NCBI RefSeq assembly: GCF_001645105.1
Contig: NZ_LKEG01000035.1
Coordinates: 70,812-103,470 of the forward strand
Origin: Pseudomonas marginalis
Lineage (GTDB): Bacteria > Pseudomonadota > Gammaproteobacteria > Pseudomonadales > Pseudomonadaceae
Length of the DNA stretch: 32,659 nt
Direction of reading: 5' to 3'
The notes below the pieces were generated by a model. The model worked only from the letters and a program-made list of their open reading frames with translations. It was not told where the DNA came from and searched no databases. Shown piece by piece: positions 17,138-27,264 of this stretch (position 1 is its first letter; every line of letters begins with the position of its first letter). Position numbers and translations under genes: made by a program.

Positions 17138-18166
17138 ATGCAACGTGGTCTCCCAACCCTGAAAAACCTGTTTCGGAGTGTTCTGCTTTTGTCCGCACTC
17201 ACTGCTGCAAGCGCCCATGCGGCGGAAAAAATCGACCTGATCATCGACACCGATCCCGGTGCTGATGATGTGGTGGCGCTGCTGTTCGCGATGGCTTCGC
17301 CGGATGAACTGAGCATCCGTGCGTTGACCACCGTCGCCGGTAACGTGCGCCTGGACAAGACCTCCCGCAACGCCCGCCTGGCCCGCGAATGGGCAGGGCG
17401 CGAGGACATCCCGGTGTACGCCGGTGCGCCAGCGCCGCTGCTGCGCACGCCGATCTACGCCGAGAACATCCATGGCAAGGAAGGTATTTCCGGTGTCACC
17501 GTGCATGAGCCTAAAAAGGGCTTGGCTGAAGGCAATGCCGTCGACTACCTGATCAAGACCCTGAGCACCGCCAAGCCTCACAGCATCACCATCGCCATGC
17601 TCGGCCCGCAGACCAACCTGGCGCTGGCGCTGACCCAGGCACCGGAAATCACCCAGGGCATCAAGGAAGTGGTGGTGATGGGGGGCGCGCACTTCAACGG
17701 CGGCAATATTACGCCGGTGGCGGAGTTCAACCTGTTTGCCGACCCCGTGGCGGCCGAGATCGTGCTCAAGAGCGGCGTCAAGCTGACCTACCTGCCGTTG
17801 GACGTGACCCACAAGGTACTGACCAGCGAAGCCCGCCTGAAAGGGATCGCCGACCTCAAGAACAACGCAAGCAAGGTTGTTAGCGATATTCTCAATGAAT
17901 ACGTCAAGGGCGACATGGAGCACTACGGTATTCCAGGCGGCCCGGTGCATGACGCGACCGTTGTCGCTTACCTGCTCAAGCCTTCACTGTTCACCGGCCG
18001 TGAAGTCAACGTGGTAGTGGACAGCCGGGAAGGTCCGACCTTCGGCCAAACCATCGTCGACTGGTACGACGGCCTGAAGCAACCGAAGAACGCGTTCTGG
18101 GTGGAGAACGGTGATGCCCAAGGCTTCTTCGATCTGTTGACCGAGCGCCTGGCGCGTCTGAAGTAA
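17138..18166 (+). CDS. Exported nucleoside hydrolase (IunH/RihC family)
   Basis: Nucleoside hydrolases split ribonucleosides into the base and ribose. The 342-aa protein has the metal and ribose-binding signature DTDPGADD at residues 37-44, MLGPQTNLALAL in the middle and VHDATVVAYLL near the C-terminus. The notable point is the clear signal peptide (LFRSVLLLSALTAASAHA, cleavage near residue 28), so the enzyme should act in the periplasm, unlike the cytoplasmic RihA/B/C of E. coli. It has AAGGAG upstream and starts 25 bp after rbsD, so it is the last gene of the rbs operon. It would feed ribose directly to RbsB. A terminator follows. Confidence 0.92.
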   Translation: MQRGLPTLKNLFRSVLLLSALTAASAHAAEKIDLIIDTDPGADDVVALLFAMASPDELSIRALTTVAGNVRLDKTSRNARLAREWAGREDIPVYAGAPAPLLRTPIYAENIHGKEGISGVTVHEPKKGLAEGNAVDYLIKTLSTAKPHSITIAMLGPQTNLALALTQAPEITQGIKEVVVMGGAHFNGGNITPVAEFNLFADPVAAEIVLKSGVKLTYLPLDVTHKVLTSEARLKGIADLKNNASKVVSDILNEYVKGDMEHYGIPGGPVHDATVVAYLLKPSLFTGREVNVVVDSREGPTFGQTIVDWYDGLKQPKNAFWVENGDAQGFFDLLTERLARLK

Positions 18167-18173
18167 GGTGTTG

Positions 18174-18204
18174 ACCGGTCGGCGTTCGCCGGCCGGTTCT
18201 TATT
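18174..18204 (+). terminator. Intrinsic terminator of the rbs operon
   Basis: A 10-bp stem (ACCGGTCGGC with GCCGGCCGGT, one wobble pair) with a GTTC loop is followed by TCTTATT. It starts 8 bp after the hydrolase stop. It may also serve the convergent small gene at 18200-18412. Confidence 0.8.
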
Positions 18205-18412
18205 CGCGCTCGGGGTTGTGTGCCCCCATGTGGTCGGCCGGGTATTTCTCGAATATCTGGCCGATGAACGCTTGCGCCGCTTGTGTACCCAGCTCCTTGA
18301 CCAGCAGGTCGATACCAATGATCGCCAATTCCTCCGGGCTTCCGGGGCTGTAGGAGCTCTGTCCTTGGGGCCACTTGGCTTTGATGTCGGCTTGGAGCGT
18401 TACGGTGGTCAT
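18200..18412 (-). CDS. Small conserved-looking protein, 70 aa, function unknown
   Basis: The sequence is protein-like: MTTVTLQADIKAKWPQGQSS, then a segment ELAIIGIDLLVKELGTQAAQ predicted as a helix, and a polar tail with PADHMGAHNPERE. There are no cysteines, no signal peptide and no membrane segment. It converges with the rbs operon and its stop abuts the terminator. The ribosome binding site is weak (GCGAGACAG). I do not recognise a family. Confidence 0.65.
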   Translation of the reverse strand: MTTVTLQADIKAKWPQGQSSYSPGSPEELAIIGIDLLVKELGTQAAQAFIGQIFEKYPADHMGAHNPERE

Positions 18413-18583
18413 GACTGTCTCGCGGGGCTGAAAGTACTGGGCAGTGCGCTGGAACGCGGTTCTTACCGGCCCAGTTAACCATTTTGCATCGTATTTGGCA
18501 CTGATACTTAGGCATGAGGCGATTCGGAATGACGGTCGCCCTGTGCGACACTGGCCGCCTGTTTAATTGCCGGGGAACACCGC

Positions 18584-18892
18584 GTGCAGATCGACTTGAA
18601 CACCCCCGAGAACCTGACGCTGGCGAATGTGCGCCAGCTTCTCGCCAGTGCTAATGACGACGAACATGCCCAACTGCGGGTGACCCAGGCCGGAATCGCC
18701 TATATCTCCTCAGGGAAGGTGGTGGGCGGTGTGGGCATCGACGGGCTGCTGTTTCGCCTGGAGACCTGGGCCAAGGGCTCCGGATACGTAGGGAATGTGG
18801 CCGCCAGCGACGAAGTCTGGGTGACGCAGATCTTCAATGCACTGAAGGAAAACTGGCCGAAGCCGGCGTCTGACTACATCGACATCTACTGA
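18584..18892 (+). CDS. Conserved hypothetical protein, 102 aa, GTG start
   Basis: The product starts at a GTG with GGGGA upstream. The sequence (IDLNTPENLTLANVRQLLAS, then an internal beta-rich section with SSGKVVGGVGIDGLLFRLE, then a C-terminal helix and DYIDIY) looks like a small folded cytoplasmic alpha/beta protein. It is acidic, without signal peptide or cysteines. No characterised family comes to mind. Codon use matches the Pseudomonas core genes around it. Confidence 0.75.
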   Translation: MQIDLNTPENLTLANVRQLLASANDDEHAQLRVTQAGIAYISSGKVVGGVGIDGLLFRLETWAKGSGYVGNVAASDEVWVTQIFNALKENWPKPASDYIDIY

Positions 18893-19036
18893 TTTCGTTC
18901 ATATCTGGTCACGATTGACCGGGCGAATGCCTGCCGAGAGTCAGGCAGACTTGCCCTGCGGCGGTTTACGTCTTGAAACCAATCCGCCCAATCGCTGTCG
19001 CACGATCTCTGTCCATTTTTTATCATAGGAGGCTTC

Positions 19037-19357
19037 ATGCCTTGGAAGCTCGCATCATTCGGTACTTTGTTGGCAGCACTCGCGTTGGCGGGTTGCAGCA
19101 CCCCGGGTGCCTCTGAGCCAGCCAAAGACGCCGCCGTGGCCGATACCGGTCATAGCCGCTGTGAGTCGAAGGCCGCCGAATTCACCATCGGCCAGAAAGC
19201 TTCGCCCCAATTGCTGGAGCAGGCGCGTACCCGCGCCGGTGCGCAGAACGCACGGATCCTCAAGCCTAACGACATGATCACGCTGGAATACCGTTCCGAC
19301 CGCCTGAACCTGAACACCGATGACAACCTGGTGATCACGCGAGTCAATTGCGGCTAG
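19037..19357 (+). CDS. Lipoprotein with peptidase inhibitor I78 domain
   Basis: The 106-aa precursor has a lipoprotein signal (LAALALAGC, lipobox Cys at about residue 19) with Ser and Thr following the Cys, so outer-membrane anchoring is likely. The C-terminal 60 residues match the I78 serine-protease inhibitor family: CESKAAEFTIGQKAS, QARTRAGAQNARILKPNDMI, YRSDRLNLNTDDN and the final RVNCG. Two cysteines in the domain probably pair. Members are thought to protect periplasmic proteins from host or self proteases. It has TAGGAGG upstream and is followed by a bidirectional terminator. Confidence 0.85.
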   Translation: MPWKLASFGTLLAALALAGCSTPGASEPAKDAAVADTGHSRCESKAAEFTIGQKASPQLLEQARTRAGAQNARILKPNDMITLEYRSDRLNLNTDDNLVITRVNCG

Positions 19358-19384
19358 GTCTTTCAAGGCTTTTGCAGCGCCCAT

Positions 19385-19416
19385 AAAAAACCCCGTCACA
19401 TGGACGGGGTTTTTTT
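19385..19416. terminator. Bidirectional intrinsic terminator
   Basis: A run of A, then CCCCGTC, a 5-base loop and GACGGGG, then seven T. The A/T flanks make it work in both directions, for the I78 lipoprotein gene (plus) and the cold-shock gene (minus), which converge here. Confidence 0.93.
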
Positions 19417-19430
19417 AGCTCAGCGGAGAA

Positions 19431-19643
19431 TTACTCGCCGCGAACCTGTGCAGCTTGCATACCCTTTTGGCCTTTCTCAGCCACGAAGGAAACGGTTTGG
19501 CCTTCTTTCAGGCTTTTGAAACCGTCGCTTTCGATAGCTTTGAAGTGTACGAACAGGTCGTCACCGCCACCTTGAGGAGTGATGAAGCCGAAGCCTTTTT
19601 CATCGTTGAACCATTTAACGGTGCCGGTTTGGCGATTAGACAT
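19431..19643 (-). CDS. Cold-shock domain protein (CspA family)
   Basis: The 70-aa protein is a single cold-shock domain that binds single-stranded RNA and DNA. RNP1 (KGFGFI) and RNP2 (DLFVHF) are intact, and the sequence starts with [20 protein letters not shown]. The start at 19643 is chosen because GGAG lies 8 nt upstream and the domain begins there; a longer upstream frame has no support. Such proteins act as RNA chaperones or antiterminators. The upstream region (19644 on) could act as a temperature-sensitive leader, but this is not visible. Confidence 0.95.
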   Translation of the reverse strand: MSNRQTGTVKWFNDEKGFGFITPQGGGDDLFVHFKAIESDGFKSLKEGQTVSFVAEKGQKGMQAAQVRGE

Positions 19644-19932
19644 GGTGTATCTCCAAGAAACATATATTTTCAGTAGTGCTGTGCTGCTCAGGCCAACTGG
19701 GCACACCGGGCTATCATAGTCGAAATGTTCGGCTTGGGAGCCCCCCCAAGGCATTGTTTGCTAATCAATAGCGTTGCGTTTAGTGCCTGATCCGGCTGAA
19801 AGCCCCGATCTACGGGGCTTTGGCTCGAAATATCAACTGGTAAAAAAAGCCGTAAAAGCTGCGTAATTTGTGAGAAACGGCAGTTTTAAGCCCGTTTTAC
19901 CGCCAAAAAAGCCGTGAGATCAGCGGCAAATC
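19644..19932. other. Intergenic stretch, 289 bp, with a strong hairpin at 19799-19821
   Basis: The stretch holds the promoter and leader of the cold-shock gene. AAAGCCCCG, ATCTA, CGGGGCTTT (19799-19821) is a perfect 9-bp stem with A and T flanks. It could be a terminator on the minus strand for the gene at 19933-20247. I see no gene here. Confidence 0.5.
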
Positions 19933-20247
19933 TTACTTTTTCTTCACGACTTTGCAGGACGAAATAGCCGCGACTGCCTTGTTTTTCAGCTCCGGGCTGG
20001 CGTTCTGGTTGGTCATGAGCTCTTTGATTTCCGCAGTGCTCAATTCGGCGTTGATCTTGTCAGCGCCACATTCGCAGTGGGCTTTGGCAGTTTTGGCGTC
20101 CACGTTCTGGCTGGCGGCTGCGCTGCAATCGCTGACGAAGCTGTCACGGGCACCGGCTGGCCAGTTCGACGGGGCTGCTGCCTGCGCGCCGAGGGAAAGG
20201 AGGGTCAGGGAAGCGGCGAGAGCGAGGGTGGAGGTAAAACGCATCAT
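19933..20247 (-). CDS. Small secreted protein of unknown function, 104 aa
   Basis: The protein begins MMRFTSTLALAASLTLLS, a clear signal peptide with a cleavage site at about GAQA/AAP. The mature part has three cysteines (DCSAAASQ, HCECGADK) plus one near the C-terminus, is lysine-rich at its end, and resembles small periplasmic or secreted proteins of Pseudomonas. AAGGAG lies 7 nt before the ATG at 20247, which decides the start. The family is not recognised. Confidence 0.8.
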   Translation of the reverse strand: MMRFTSTLALAASLTLLSLGAQAAAPSNWPAGARDSFVSDCSAAASQNVDAKTAKAHCECGADKINAELSTAEIKELMTNQNASPELKNKAVAAISSCKVVKKK

Positions 20248-20488
20248 GAGGATGCTCCTTTGGGTCGAGGACGAACGGCGATTCTCAGTGGGTTTGAGGC
20301 ATTGCGTACAGCTCAAGTTCACTTTTGCAGCTATAAAGGCTGGAATTTGTCTTTACGCAAGATAGCAGCCCCGCGATGACCGTTCATCTGTGCTAGGATC
20401 TTGCGCTTGGCTATTTCCAGGCGCGCCAATTGCCGCCTTGCCATGTTCTTTTTAGCTCACTCCAGTCACTCTGGTTCGATTATCGGTT

Positions 20489-20610
20489 GGCCGAAAGGCT
20501 CCTGCCGCTGTAAGGCAGGCGTTCATCACTGAACGGCCTGGTGTTGGATCTTGTACTGGCTCATCCCAACCCACGTGACCTTTGGTAGGGGTCACCACTA
20601 GGAGAGGAGG
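20489..20610 (+). promoter_or_regulatory. Structured thrS leader with two threonine-anticodon mimic hairpins
   Basis: Four hairpins can be drawn: 20489-20500 (GAAA loop); 20501-20519 (6-bp stem CCTGCC/GGCAGG, 7-nt loop GCTGTAA); 20520-20535 (CGTTCA/TGAACG); and 20575-20595 (GTGACC/GGTCAC plus a U-G pair, 7-nt loop TTGGTAG). Read as anticodon loops, the second shows UGU and the fourth GGU at positions 34-36, both threonine anticodons, with A at 37. The fourth ends 5 nt before the Shine-Dalgarno GGAGAGGAGG (20601-20610). In E. coli, ThrRS represses its own mRNA by binding anticodon-arm-like domains at a similar place. The same control is inferred here. Confidence 0.7.
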
Positions 20611-20614
20611 CGCC

Positions 20615-22537
20615 ATGCCAACTATTACTCTTCCCGACGGCAGTCAACGTTCATTCGATCATTCGGTTTCCGTAGCCGAGGTCGCCGCATCCATTGGTGC
20701 AGGCCTGGCCAAGGCCACCGTTGCCGGCAAGGTTGACGGCAAGCTGGTTGACGCCAGCGACCTGATCACCAGCGACGCCAGCCTGCAAATCATCACGCCC
20801 AAGGACCAAGAGGGCCTGGAGATCATTCGCCACTCTTGCGCTCACTTGATTGGCCACGCGGTCAAGCAGCTGTATCCAACCGCGAAGATGGTAATCGGCC
20901 CGGTCATCGACGAAGGCTTCTATTACGACATCGCCTACGAGCGTCCTTTCACCCCGGACGATCTGGCCGCCATCGAACAACGCATGCACGCGCTGATCGA
21001 AAAAGATTACGACGTGATCAAGAAAGTCACGCCGCGCGCCGAAGTGATCGACGTGTTCACCGCCCGTGGCGAAGACTACAAGCTGCGCCTGGTGGAAGAC
21101 ATGCCGGACGAGCAGGCCATGGGCCTGTACTACCACGAAGAATACGTCGACATGTGCCGTGGCCCGCACGTGCCGAACACACGCTTCCTCAAGTCCTTCA
21201 AGCTGACCAAGCTGTCCGGCGCCTACTGGCGTGGCGACGCGAAGAACGAGCAACTGCAGCGGATCTACGGCACTGCCTGGGCTGACAAGAAGCAGCTGGC
21301 AGCCTACATCCAGCGCATCGAAGAAGCCGAAAAACGCGACCATCGCAAGATCGGCAAGCGCCTGAACCTGTTCCACCTCCAGGAAGAAGCGCCGGGCATG
21401 GTGTTCTGGCACCCCAACGGCTGGACCCTGTACCAGGTACTCGAGCAGTACATGCGCAAGGTTCAGCGCGAAAACGGCTACCTGGAGATCAAGACTCCCC
21501 AGGTCGTTGACCGCAGCCTGTGGGAGAAATCCGGGCACTGGGCCAACTACGCCGACAACATGTTCACCACCCAGTCGGAAAACCGCGATTACGCCATCAA
21601 GCCAATGAACTGCCCATGCCACGTGCAGGTGTTCAACCAGGGCCTGAAGAGCTACCGCGAGTTGCCGATGCGCCTGGCCGAGTTTGGTGCCTGTCACCGT
21701 AACGAGCCGTCGGGTGCGCTGCACGGCATCATGCGTGTGCGTGGCTTCACCCAGGACGACGCCCACATCTTCTGCACTGAAGAGCAGATGCAGGCCGAAT
21801 CCGCAGCGTTCATCAAACTGACCATGGACGTTTATCGCGATTTCGGCTTCACCGAAGTTGAGATGAAACTGTCCACTCGTCCGGAAAAGCGCGTCGGCTC
21901 CGACGAGCTGTGGGATCGCGCCGAAGCGGCATTGGCCGCAGCGCTGGACAGTGCGGGGCTTGCGTACGACCTGCAGCCGGGTGAGGGCGCGTTCTACGGT
22001 CCGAAGATCGAGTTCTCGCTGAAAGATTGCCTTGGCCGCGTCTGGCAGTGTGGTACCCTGCAGCTCGATTTTAACCTGCCGATCCGTCTGGGAGCCGAAT
22101 ACGTCTCCGAAGACAACAGCCGTAAACACCCGGTTATGCTGCACCGGGCGATCCTCGGCTCGTTCGAACGGTTCGTCGGGATCCTGATCGAGCACTACGA
22201 GGGTGCATTCCCTGCGTGGCTGGCGCCGACTCAGGCAGTGATCATGAATATCACTGATAAACAGGCAGATTTTGCCGCTGAAGTTGAAAAAACACTCAAC
22301 GAAAGCGGATTTCGTGCCAAGTCCGACTTGAGAAATGAAAAGATCGGCTTTAAAATCCGCGAGCATACTTTGCTCAAGGTTCCCTATCTCTTGGTTATCG
22401 GAGATCGGGAAGTCGAGATGCAGACTGTCGCTGTGCGTACTCGTGAAGGTGCTGACCTGGGCTCGATGCCCGTCGCCCAGTTCGCTGAGTTCCTCGCGCA
22501 AGCGGTTTCCCGGCGTGGTCGCCCAGATTCGGAGTAA
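20615..22537 (+). CDS. thrS: Threonyl-tRNA synthetase
   Basis: ThrRS attaches threonine to tRNA-Thr and edits mischarged Ser-tRNA. The 640-aa protein has a TGS domain (1-60), the editing domain with [11 protein letters not shown] (HxxxH) and [11 protein letters not shown] (zinc or editing Cys-His), and a class II catalytic core. The core includes [10 protein letters not shown], motif 2 [13 protein letters not shown] and motif 3 near [22 protein letters not shown]-terminal anticodon-binding domain begins [11 protein letters not shown]. The start ATG at 20615 follows an excellent ribosome binding site (GGAGAGGAGG) and gives the normal length. infC overlaps its stop codon. Confidence 0.98.
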   Translation: MPTITLPDGSQRSFDHSVSVAEVAASIGAGLAKATVAGKVDGKLVDASDLITSDASLQIITPKDQEGLEIIRHSCAHLIGHAVKQLYPTAKMVIGPVIDEGFYYDIAYERPFTPDDLAAIEQRMHALIEKDYDVIKKVTPRAEVIDVFTARGEDYKLRLVEDMPDEQAMGLYYHEEYVDMCRGPHVPNTRFLKSFKLTKLSGAYWRGDAKNEQLQRIYGTAWADKKQLAAYIQRIEEAEKRDHRKIGKRLNLFHLQEEAPGMVFWHPNGWTLYQVLEQYMRKVQRENGYLEIKTPQVVDRSLWEKSGHWANYADNMFTTQSENRDYAIKPMNCPCHVQVFNQGLKSYRELPMRLAEFGACHRNEPSGALHGIMRVRGFTQDDAHIFCTEEQMQAESAAFIKLTMDVYRDFGFTEVEMKLSTRPEKRVGSDELWDRAEAALAAALDSAGLAYDLQPGEGAFYGPKIEFSLKDCLGRVWQCGTLQLDFNLPIRLGAEYVSEDNSRKHPVMLHRAILGSFERFVGILIEHYEGAFPAWLAPTQAVIMNITDKQADFAAEVEKTLNESGFRAKSDLRNEKIGFKIREHTLLKVPYLLVIGDREVEMQTVAVRTREGADLGSMPVAQFAEFLAQAVSRRGRPDSE

Positions 22538-23088
22538 TTATTATTAAGCGTGAAATGAGACAAGATAAACGAGCTGCACCGAAAGCCCCGATCAACGAGA
22601 ATATCTCGGCACGCGAGGTTCGGTTAATTGGCGCTGACGGCGAGCAGATTGGCATCGTCTCGATTGATGAAGCGCTTCGTATTGCTGAAGAGTCCAAATT
22701 GGACTTGGTGGAAATTTCCGCCGATGCAATCCCACCCGTTTGCCGGGTGATGGACTACGGCAAGTCGATCTTCGAAAAGAAGAAGCAGGTTGCCGCAGCG
22801 AAGAAGAACCAGAAGCAGATTCAAGTAAAAGAAATCAAGTTTCGTCCAGGGACGGAGGAAGGGGATTACCAGGTAAAACTGCGCAACCTGGTACGTTTCC
22901 TGAGTGATGGGGACAGGGCCAAGGTATCCTTGCGATTCCGCGGCCGTGAGATGGCCCACCAGGAGCTGGGGATGGAACTCCTCAAGCGGGTTGAAGCTGA
23001 CCTGCTGGAGTACGGTTCCGTCGAGCAGCATCCTAAGATGGAAGGACGCCAGCTGATCATGGTCATCGCCCCGAAAAAGAAGAAGTAA
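22537..23088 (+). CDS. infC: Translation initiation factor IF-3, non-canonical ATT start
   Basis: IF-3 binds the 30S subunit and checks the start codon and initiator tRNA. The family sequence extends six codons upstream of the first ATG (22555) through ATT-ATT-ATT-AAG-CGT-GAA, giving the expected 183-aa protein ([18 protein letters not shown]). ATT is the known rare start codon of infC in E. coli, where it allows autoregulation by IF-3. GGAG (22531-22534) suits the second or third ATT (22540 or 22543) better by spacing, so the exact one of the three is uncertain. The N-terminal domain ends near [15 protein letters not shown] and the C-terminal domain starts [12 protein letters not shown]. The start overlaps the thrS stop. 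Confidence 0.93.
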   Translation: MIIKREMRQDKRAAPKAPINENISAREVRLIGADGEQIGIVSIDEALRIAEESKLDLVEISADAIPPVCRVMDYGKSIFEKKKQVAAAKKNQKQIQVKEIKFRPGTEEGDYQVKLRNLVRFLSDGDRAKVSLRFRGREMAHQELGMELLKRVEADLLEYGSVEQHPKMEGRQLIMVIAPKKKK

Positions 23089-23148
23089 TCAACAGGGCAC
23101 GGCAGGCCTTCTGATTATGTTTATCAACTGAATGCGGAGTATCCGAAC

Positions 23149-23343
23149 ATGCCAAAGATGAAGACTAAAAGTGGTGCTGCTAAGCGGTTTCTGAAAACTG
23201 CTAACGGTATCAAGCACAAGCACGCTTTCAAGAGCCACATCCTGACCAAAATGTCGACCAAGCGTAAGCGTCAACTGCGCGGTAGCAGCTTGCTGCATCC
23301 GTCTGACGTGGCAAAAGTCGAGCGCATGCTGCGCCTTCGTTAA
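23149..23343 (+). CDS. rpmI: 50S ribosomal protein L35
   Basis: The 64-aa basic protein reads [20 protein letters not shown], the L35 signature, and ends in a Lys/Arg-rich tail. GGAG lies upstream. In the infC-rpmI-rplT operon, the two ribosomal genes are usually held in check by L20 binding to the mRNA; whether this leader does so cannot be judged here. Confidence 0.98.
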   Translation: MPKMKTKSGAAKRFLKTANGIKHKHAFKSHILTKMSTKRKRQLRGSSLLHPSDVAKVERMLRLR

Positions 23344-23373
23344 TTTTTGGATCAAGAATAGAGGAAGTAACTC

Positions 23374-23730
23374 ATGGCTCGTGTAAAGCGTGGCGTCATT
23401 GCCCGTAAACGTCACAAAAAAATTCTGAAACTTGCTAAAGGCTACTACGGCGCGCGTTCACGCGTATTCCGTGTTGCCAAGCAAGCGGTAATCAAGGCAG
23501 GCCAATACGCCTACCGCGACCGTCGTCAGAAAAAACGTCAGTTCCGCGCTCTGTGGATCGCTCGTATCAACGCCGGTGCACGTGTTAACGGTCTGTCCTA
23601 CAGCCGTTTCATCGCTGGCCTGAAAAAAGCGTCCATCGAAATCGACCGTAAGGTTCTGGCTGAACTGGCCGTGAACGAAAAAGCGGTGTTTGCTGCGATT
23701 GTCGAGAAAGCTAAAGCCACCTTGGCTTAA
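23374..23730 (+). CDS. rplT: 50S ribosomal protein L20
   Basis: The 118-aa protein begins [21 protein letters not shown] and contains [17 protein letters not shown] and [18 protein letters not shown], all diagnostic for L20, an early assembly protein of the large subunit that can also repress its own operon. GAGGAA precedes the start. A large terminator-like hairpin follows before pheS. Confidence 0.98.
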   Translation: MARVKRGVIARKRHKKILKLAKGYYGARSRVFRVAKQAVIKAGQYAYRDRRQKKRQFRALWIARINAGARVNGLSYSRFIAGLKKASIEIDRKVLAELAVNEKAVFAAIVEKAKATLA

Positions 23731-23744
23731 GTACCCCCGACAGT

Positions 23745-23774
23745 CACCCTGGGCTACTCCTGTAGTCCACGGTG
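23745..23774 (+). promoter_or_regulatory. Stem-loop between rplT and pheS
   Basis: CACC-c-TGGGCTAC, tcct, GTAGTCCA-c-GGTG forms a long stem with one mismatch pair and one wobble. It lies before the terminator at 23787. It may be an mRNA-end or attenuation element. Confidence 0.5.
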
Positions 23775-23786
23775 GTAAACGTCATA

Positions 23787-24856
<1,070 letters not shown>

Positions 24857-24882
24857 TCGTAACGAATCTTTAGGAGAGCAGG

Positions 24883-27261
24883 ATGAAATTCAGTGAACAA
24901 TGGCTGCGTGGCTGGGTAAGCCCGCAGGTAGATCGCGACGAGCTGGTTGCTCGTCTGTCGATGGCCGGTCTTGAGGTCGATAGCGTCACTCCGGCCGCCG
25001 GTGTTTTCAGCGGCGTCGTAGTGGGCGAGGTGCTGAGCACCGAGCAGCATCCCGATGCCGACAAGTTGCGTGTGTGCCAGGTCAGCAATGGCGCGGAAAC
25101 CTTCCAGGTCGTGTGCGGAGCGCCTAACGTGCGCCCGGGCCTGAAGATCCCTTTCGCCATGATCGGTGCCGAGCTGCCAGGCGATTTCAAGATCAAGAAA
25201 GCCAAGCTGCGTGGCGTCGAGTCCAACGGCATGCTGTGCTCCCAGGCGGAGCTGCAGGTCGGCGAGGGCAATGATGGCCTGATGGAACTGCCGGGCGATG
25301 CGCCGGCGGGCCAGGACATCCGCGTTTACCTGGAACTGGAAGACGCCAGCATCGAGGTCGACCTGACCCCGAACCGTGGCGACTGCCTGTCCCTGGCCGG
25401 CCTGGCGCGTGAAGTGGGCGCGTTGTACAACGCTCCGGTCACCCGCCCTGTGGTTGCCGCCGTGCCTGCGGTACACGATGAAGTACGCCCGATCGACGTA
25501 CTGGCGCCAAACGCCTGCCCGCGTTACCTGGGTCGTGTGATCCGTAACGTCGATCTGTCCAAGCCAACCCCGCTGTGGATGGTTGAGCGCCTGCGCCGTG
25601 CTGACGTGCGCAGCATCGACGCGGCCGTCGACATTACCAACTACGTGATGCTGGAGCTGGGCCAACCGCTGCATGCGTTCGACCTCGCCGAAATCAACGG
25701 CGGCATCCGCGTACGCATGGCGGAAGAAGGCGAGAAGCTGGTGCTGCTCGACGGCCAGGAAGTCAGCCTGCGTGCCGACACCCTGGTCATCGCCGACCAC
25801 TCCCGCGCCCTGGCGATTGCCGGCGTGATGGGTGGCGAGCACAGCGGTGTGTCCGAGACCACCCGCGACGTGTTCCTTGAGAGTGCCTTCTTCGACCAGA
25901 TCGCCATCGCCGGCAAGGCCCGTTCCTATGGCCTGCACACCGATGCGTCGCACCGCTACGAGCGCGGCGTGGACTGGAAGCTGGCGCGTGAAGCCATGGA
26001 GCGCGCCACTGGCCTGCTGCTGGAAATCACCGGCGGCGAAGCGGGTCCGATCACCGAAACCGTCAGCGAGCAGTACTTGCCGTCCGTTGCGCCGATCACC
26101 CTGCGCGCCAAAAGTGTCGAGCAGATGCTCGGCCTGGTCATCGCGCCGGCTGAAATCGAGCAACTGTTATCCGCTCTCGGCCTGGGTATTTCCGCAGGCG
26201 GGGAAGGGCAGTGGACCGTTGAAGTGCCAAGCCATCGCTTCGATATCAGCCTGGAAGTCGACCTGATCGAAGAACTGGCTCGCCTCTACGGCTACAACCG
26301 CCTGCCGGTTCGTTACCCGCAAGCGCGCCTGGCGCCGCAACCCAAGGCCGAGGCGCGTGCGCACCTGCCTGAGCTGCGTCGTCTGTTGGTTGCCCGTGGC
26401 TATCAGGAAGCGGTGACCTACAGCTTCATCGATCCTAAACAGTTCGAGCTGTTCAACCCTGGCGTCGAGCCGCTGCTGCTGGCGAACCCGATCTCCAACG
26501 ACATGGCGGCCATGCGTTCGTCCCTGTGGCCAGGCCTGGTGAAAGCACTTTCCCATAACCTGAACCGTCAGCAAGATCGCGTGCGTATGTTCGAAAGCGG
26601 CCTGCGTTTTGTCGGCCAACTCGACGGCCTGAAACAAGAGCCAATGCTCGCTGGCGTGGTGTGCGGTAGCCGCCTCCCGGAAGGCTGGGCGCAGGGCCGC
26701 GATGCCGTGGACTTCTTCGACGTCAAGGCTGACGTAGAAGCGGTGCTGGGCTTTGCCGGTGCTCTGGATGCCTTCACCTTCGTTCCTGGCAGCCATCCGG
26801 CATTGCACCCGGGCCAGACGGCACGTATCGAGCGCGAAGGGCGCCTGGTGGGCTTCGTCGGTGCCATTCACCCTGAACTGTCGAAAACCCTCGGTCTCGA
26901 CCGTCCGGTCTTCGTCTTTGAGCTGGTCCTGGCTGAAGTCGCCTCGGGCAAAATGCCTAAATTCAGCGAGCTGTCGCGCTTCCCTGAAGTGCGCCGCGAT
27001 TTGGCGCTGATCGCTGACCGCGAAGTGGCCGCCACTGCCGTTCTGGACGTAATCCGTGAAAATGCAGGGGAATGGCTGACAGACCTCAGGCTATTTGACG
27101 TCTATCAGGGTAAAGGTATTGATCCGCATAGAAAAAGCCTCGCAGTTGGCTTGACCTGGCAGCATCCATCGCGCACTCTTAATGACGATGAGGTGAATAC
27201 CACGACACAAAATATCCTCACCTCGCTCGAACAAAGGTTGAACGCCACGTTAAGGAAGTGA
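24883..27261 (+). CDS. pheT: Phenylalanyl-tRNA synthetase beta subunit
   Basis: PheT forms the tRNA-binding and editing part of the synthetase. The 792-aa length is normal. An EMAP-like tRNA-binding domain lies near residues 40-150 (VVVGEVLSTEQHPDADKLRV), a B3/B4 editing domain around 210-400 (LGQPLHAFDLAEINGG), a B5 domain near 400-475, a catalytic-like core (NPISNDMAAMRSSLWPGLV) and a C-terminal anticodon-binding domain (KFSELSRFPEVRRDLALI). GGAGAGCAGG precedes the ATG. ihfA starts 3 bp after its stop. Confidence 0.97.
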   Translation: MKFSEQWLRGWVSPQVDRDELVARLSMAGLEVDSVTPAAGVFSGVVVGEVLSTEQHPDADKLRVCQVSNGAETFQVVCGAPNVRPGLKIPFAMIGAELPGDFKIKKAKLRGVESNGMLCSQAELQVGEGNDGLMELPGDAPAGQDIRVYLELEDASIEVDLTPNRGDCLSLAGLAREVGALYNAPVTRPVVAAVPAVHDEVRPIDVLAPNACPRYLGRVIRNVDLSKPTPLWMVERLRRADVRSIDAAVDITNYVMLELGQPLHAFDLAEINGGIRVRMAEEGEKLVLLDGQEVSLRADTLVIADHSRALAIAGVMGGEHSGVSETTRDVFLESAFFDQIAIAGKARSYGLHTDASHRYERGVDWKLAREAMERATGLLLEITGGEAGPITETVSEQYLPSVAPITLRAKSVEQMLGLVIAPAEIEQLLSALGLGISAGGEGQWTVEVPSHRFDISLEVDLIEELARLYGYNRLPVRYPQARLAPQPKAEARAHLPELRRLLVARGYQEAVTYSFIDPKQFELFNPGVEPLLLANPISNDMAAMRSSLWPGLVKALSHNLNRQQDRVRMFESGLRFVGQLDGLKQEPMLAGVVCGSRLPEGWAQGRDAVDFFDVKADVEAVLGFAGALDAFTFVPGSHPALHPGQTARIEREGRLVGFVGAIHPELSKTLGLDRPVFVFELVLAEVASGKMPKFSELSRFPEVRRDLALIADREVAATAVLDVIRENAGEWLTDLRLFDVYQGKGIDPHRKSLAVGLTWQHPSRTLNDDEVNTTTQNILTSLEQRLNATLRK

Positions 27262-27264
27262 CGT

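Noticed and set aside
20651..22501. Long open frame on the minus strand opposite thrS (616 aa)
   Set aside because: It is a shadow of thrS in GC-rich DNA: no ribosome binding site and no recognisable domain, while thrS itself is unambiguous. The same holds for long frames opposite ansB, rbsB, rbsA, pheS and pheT.
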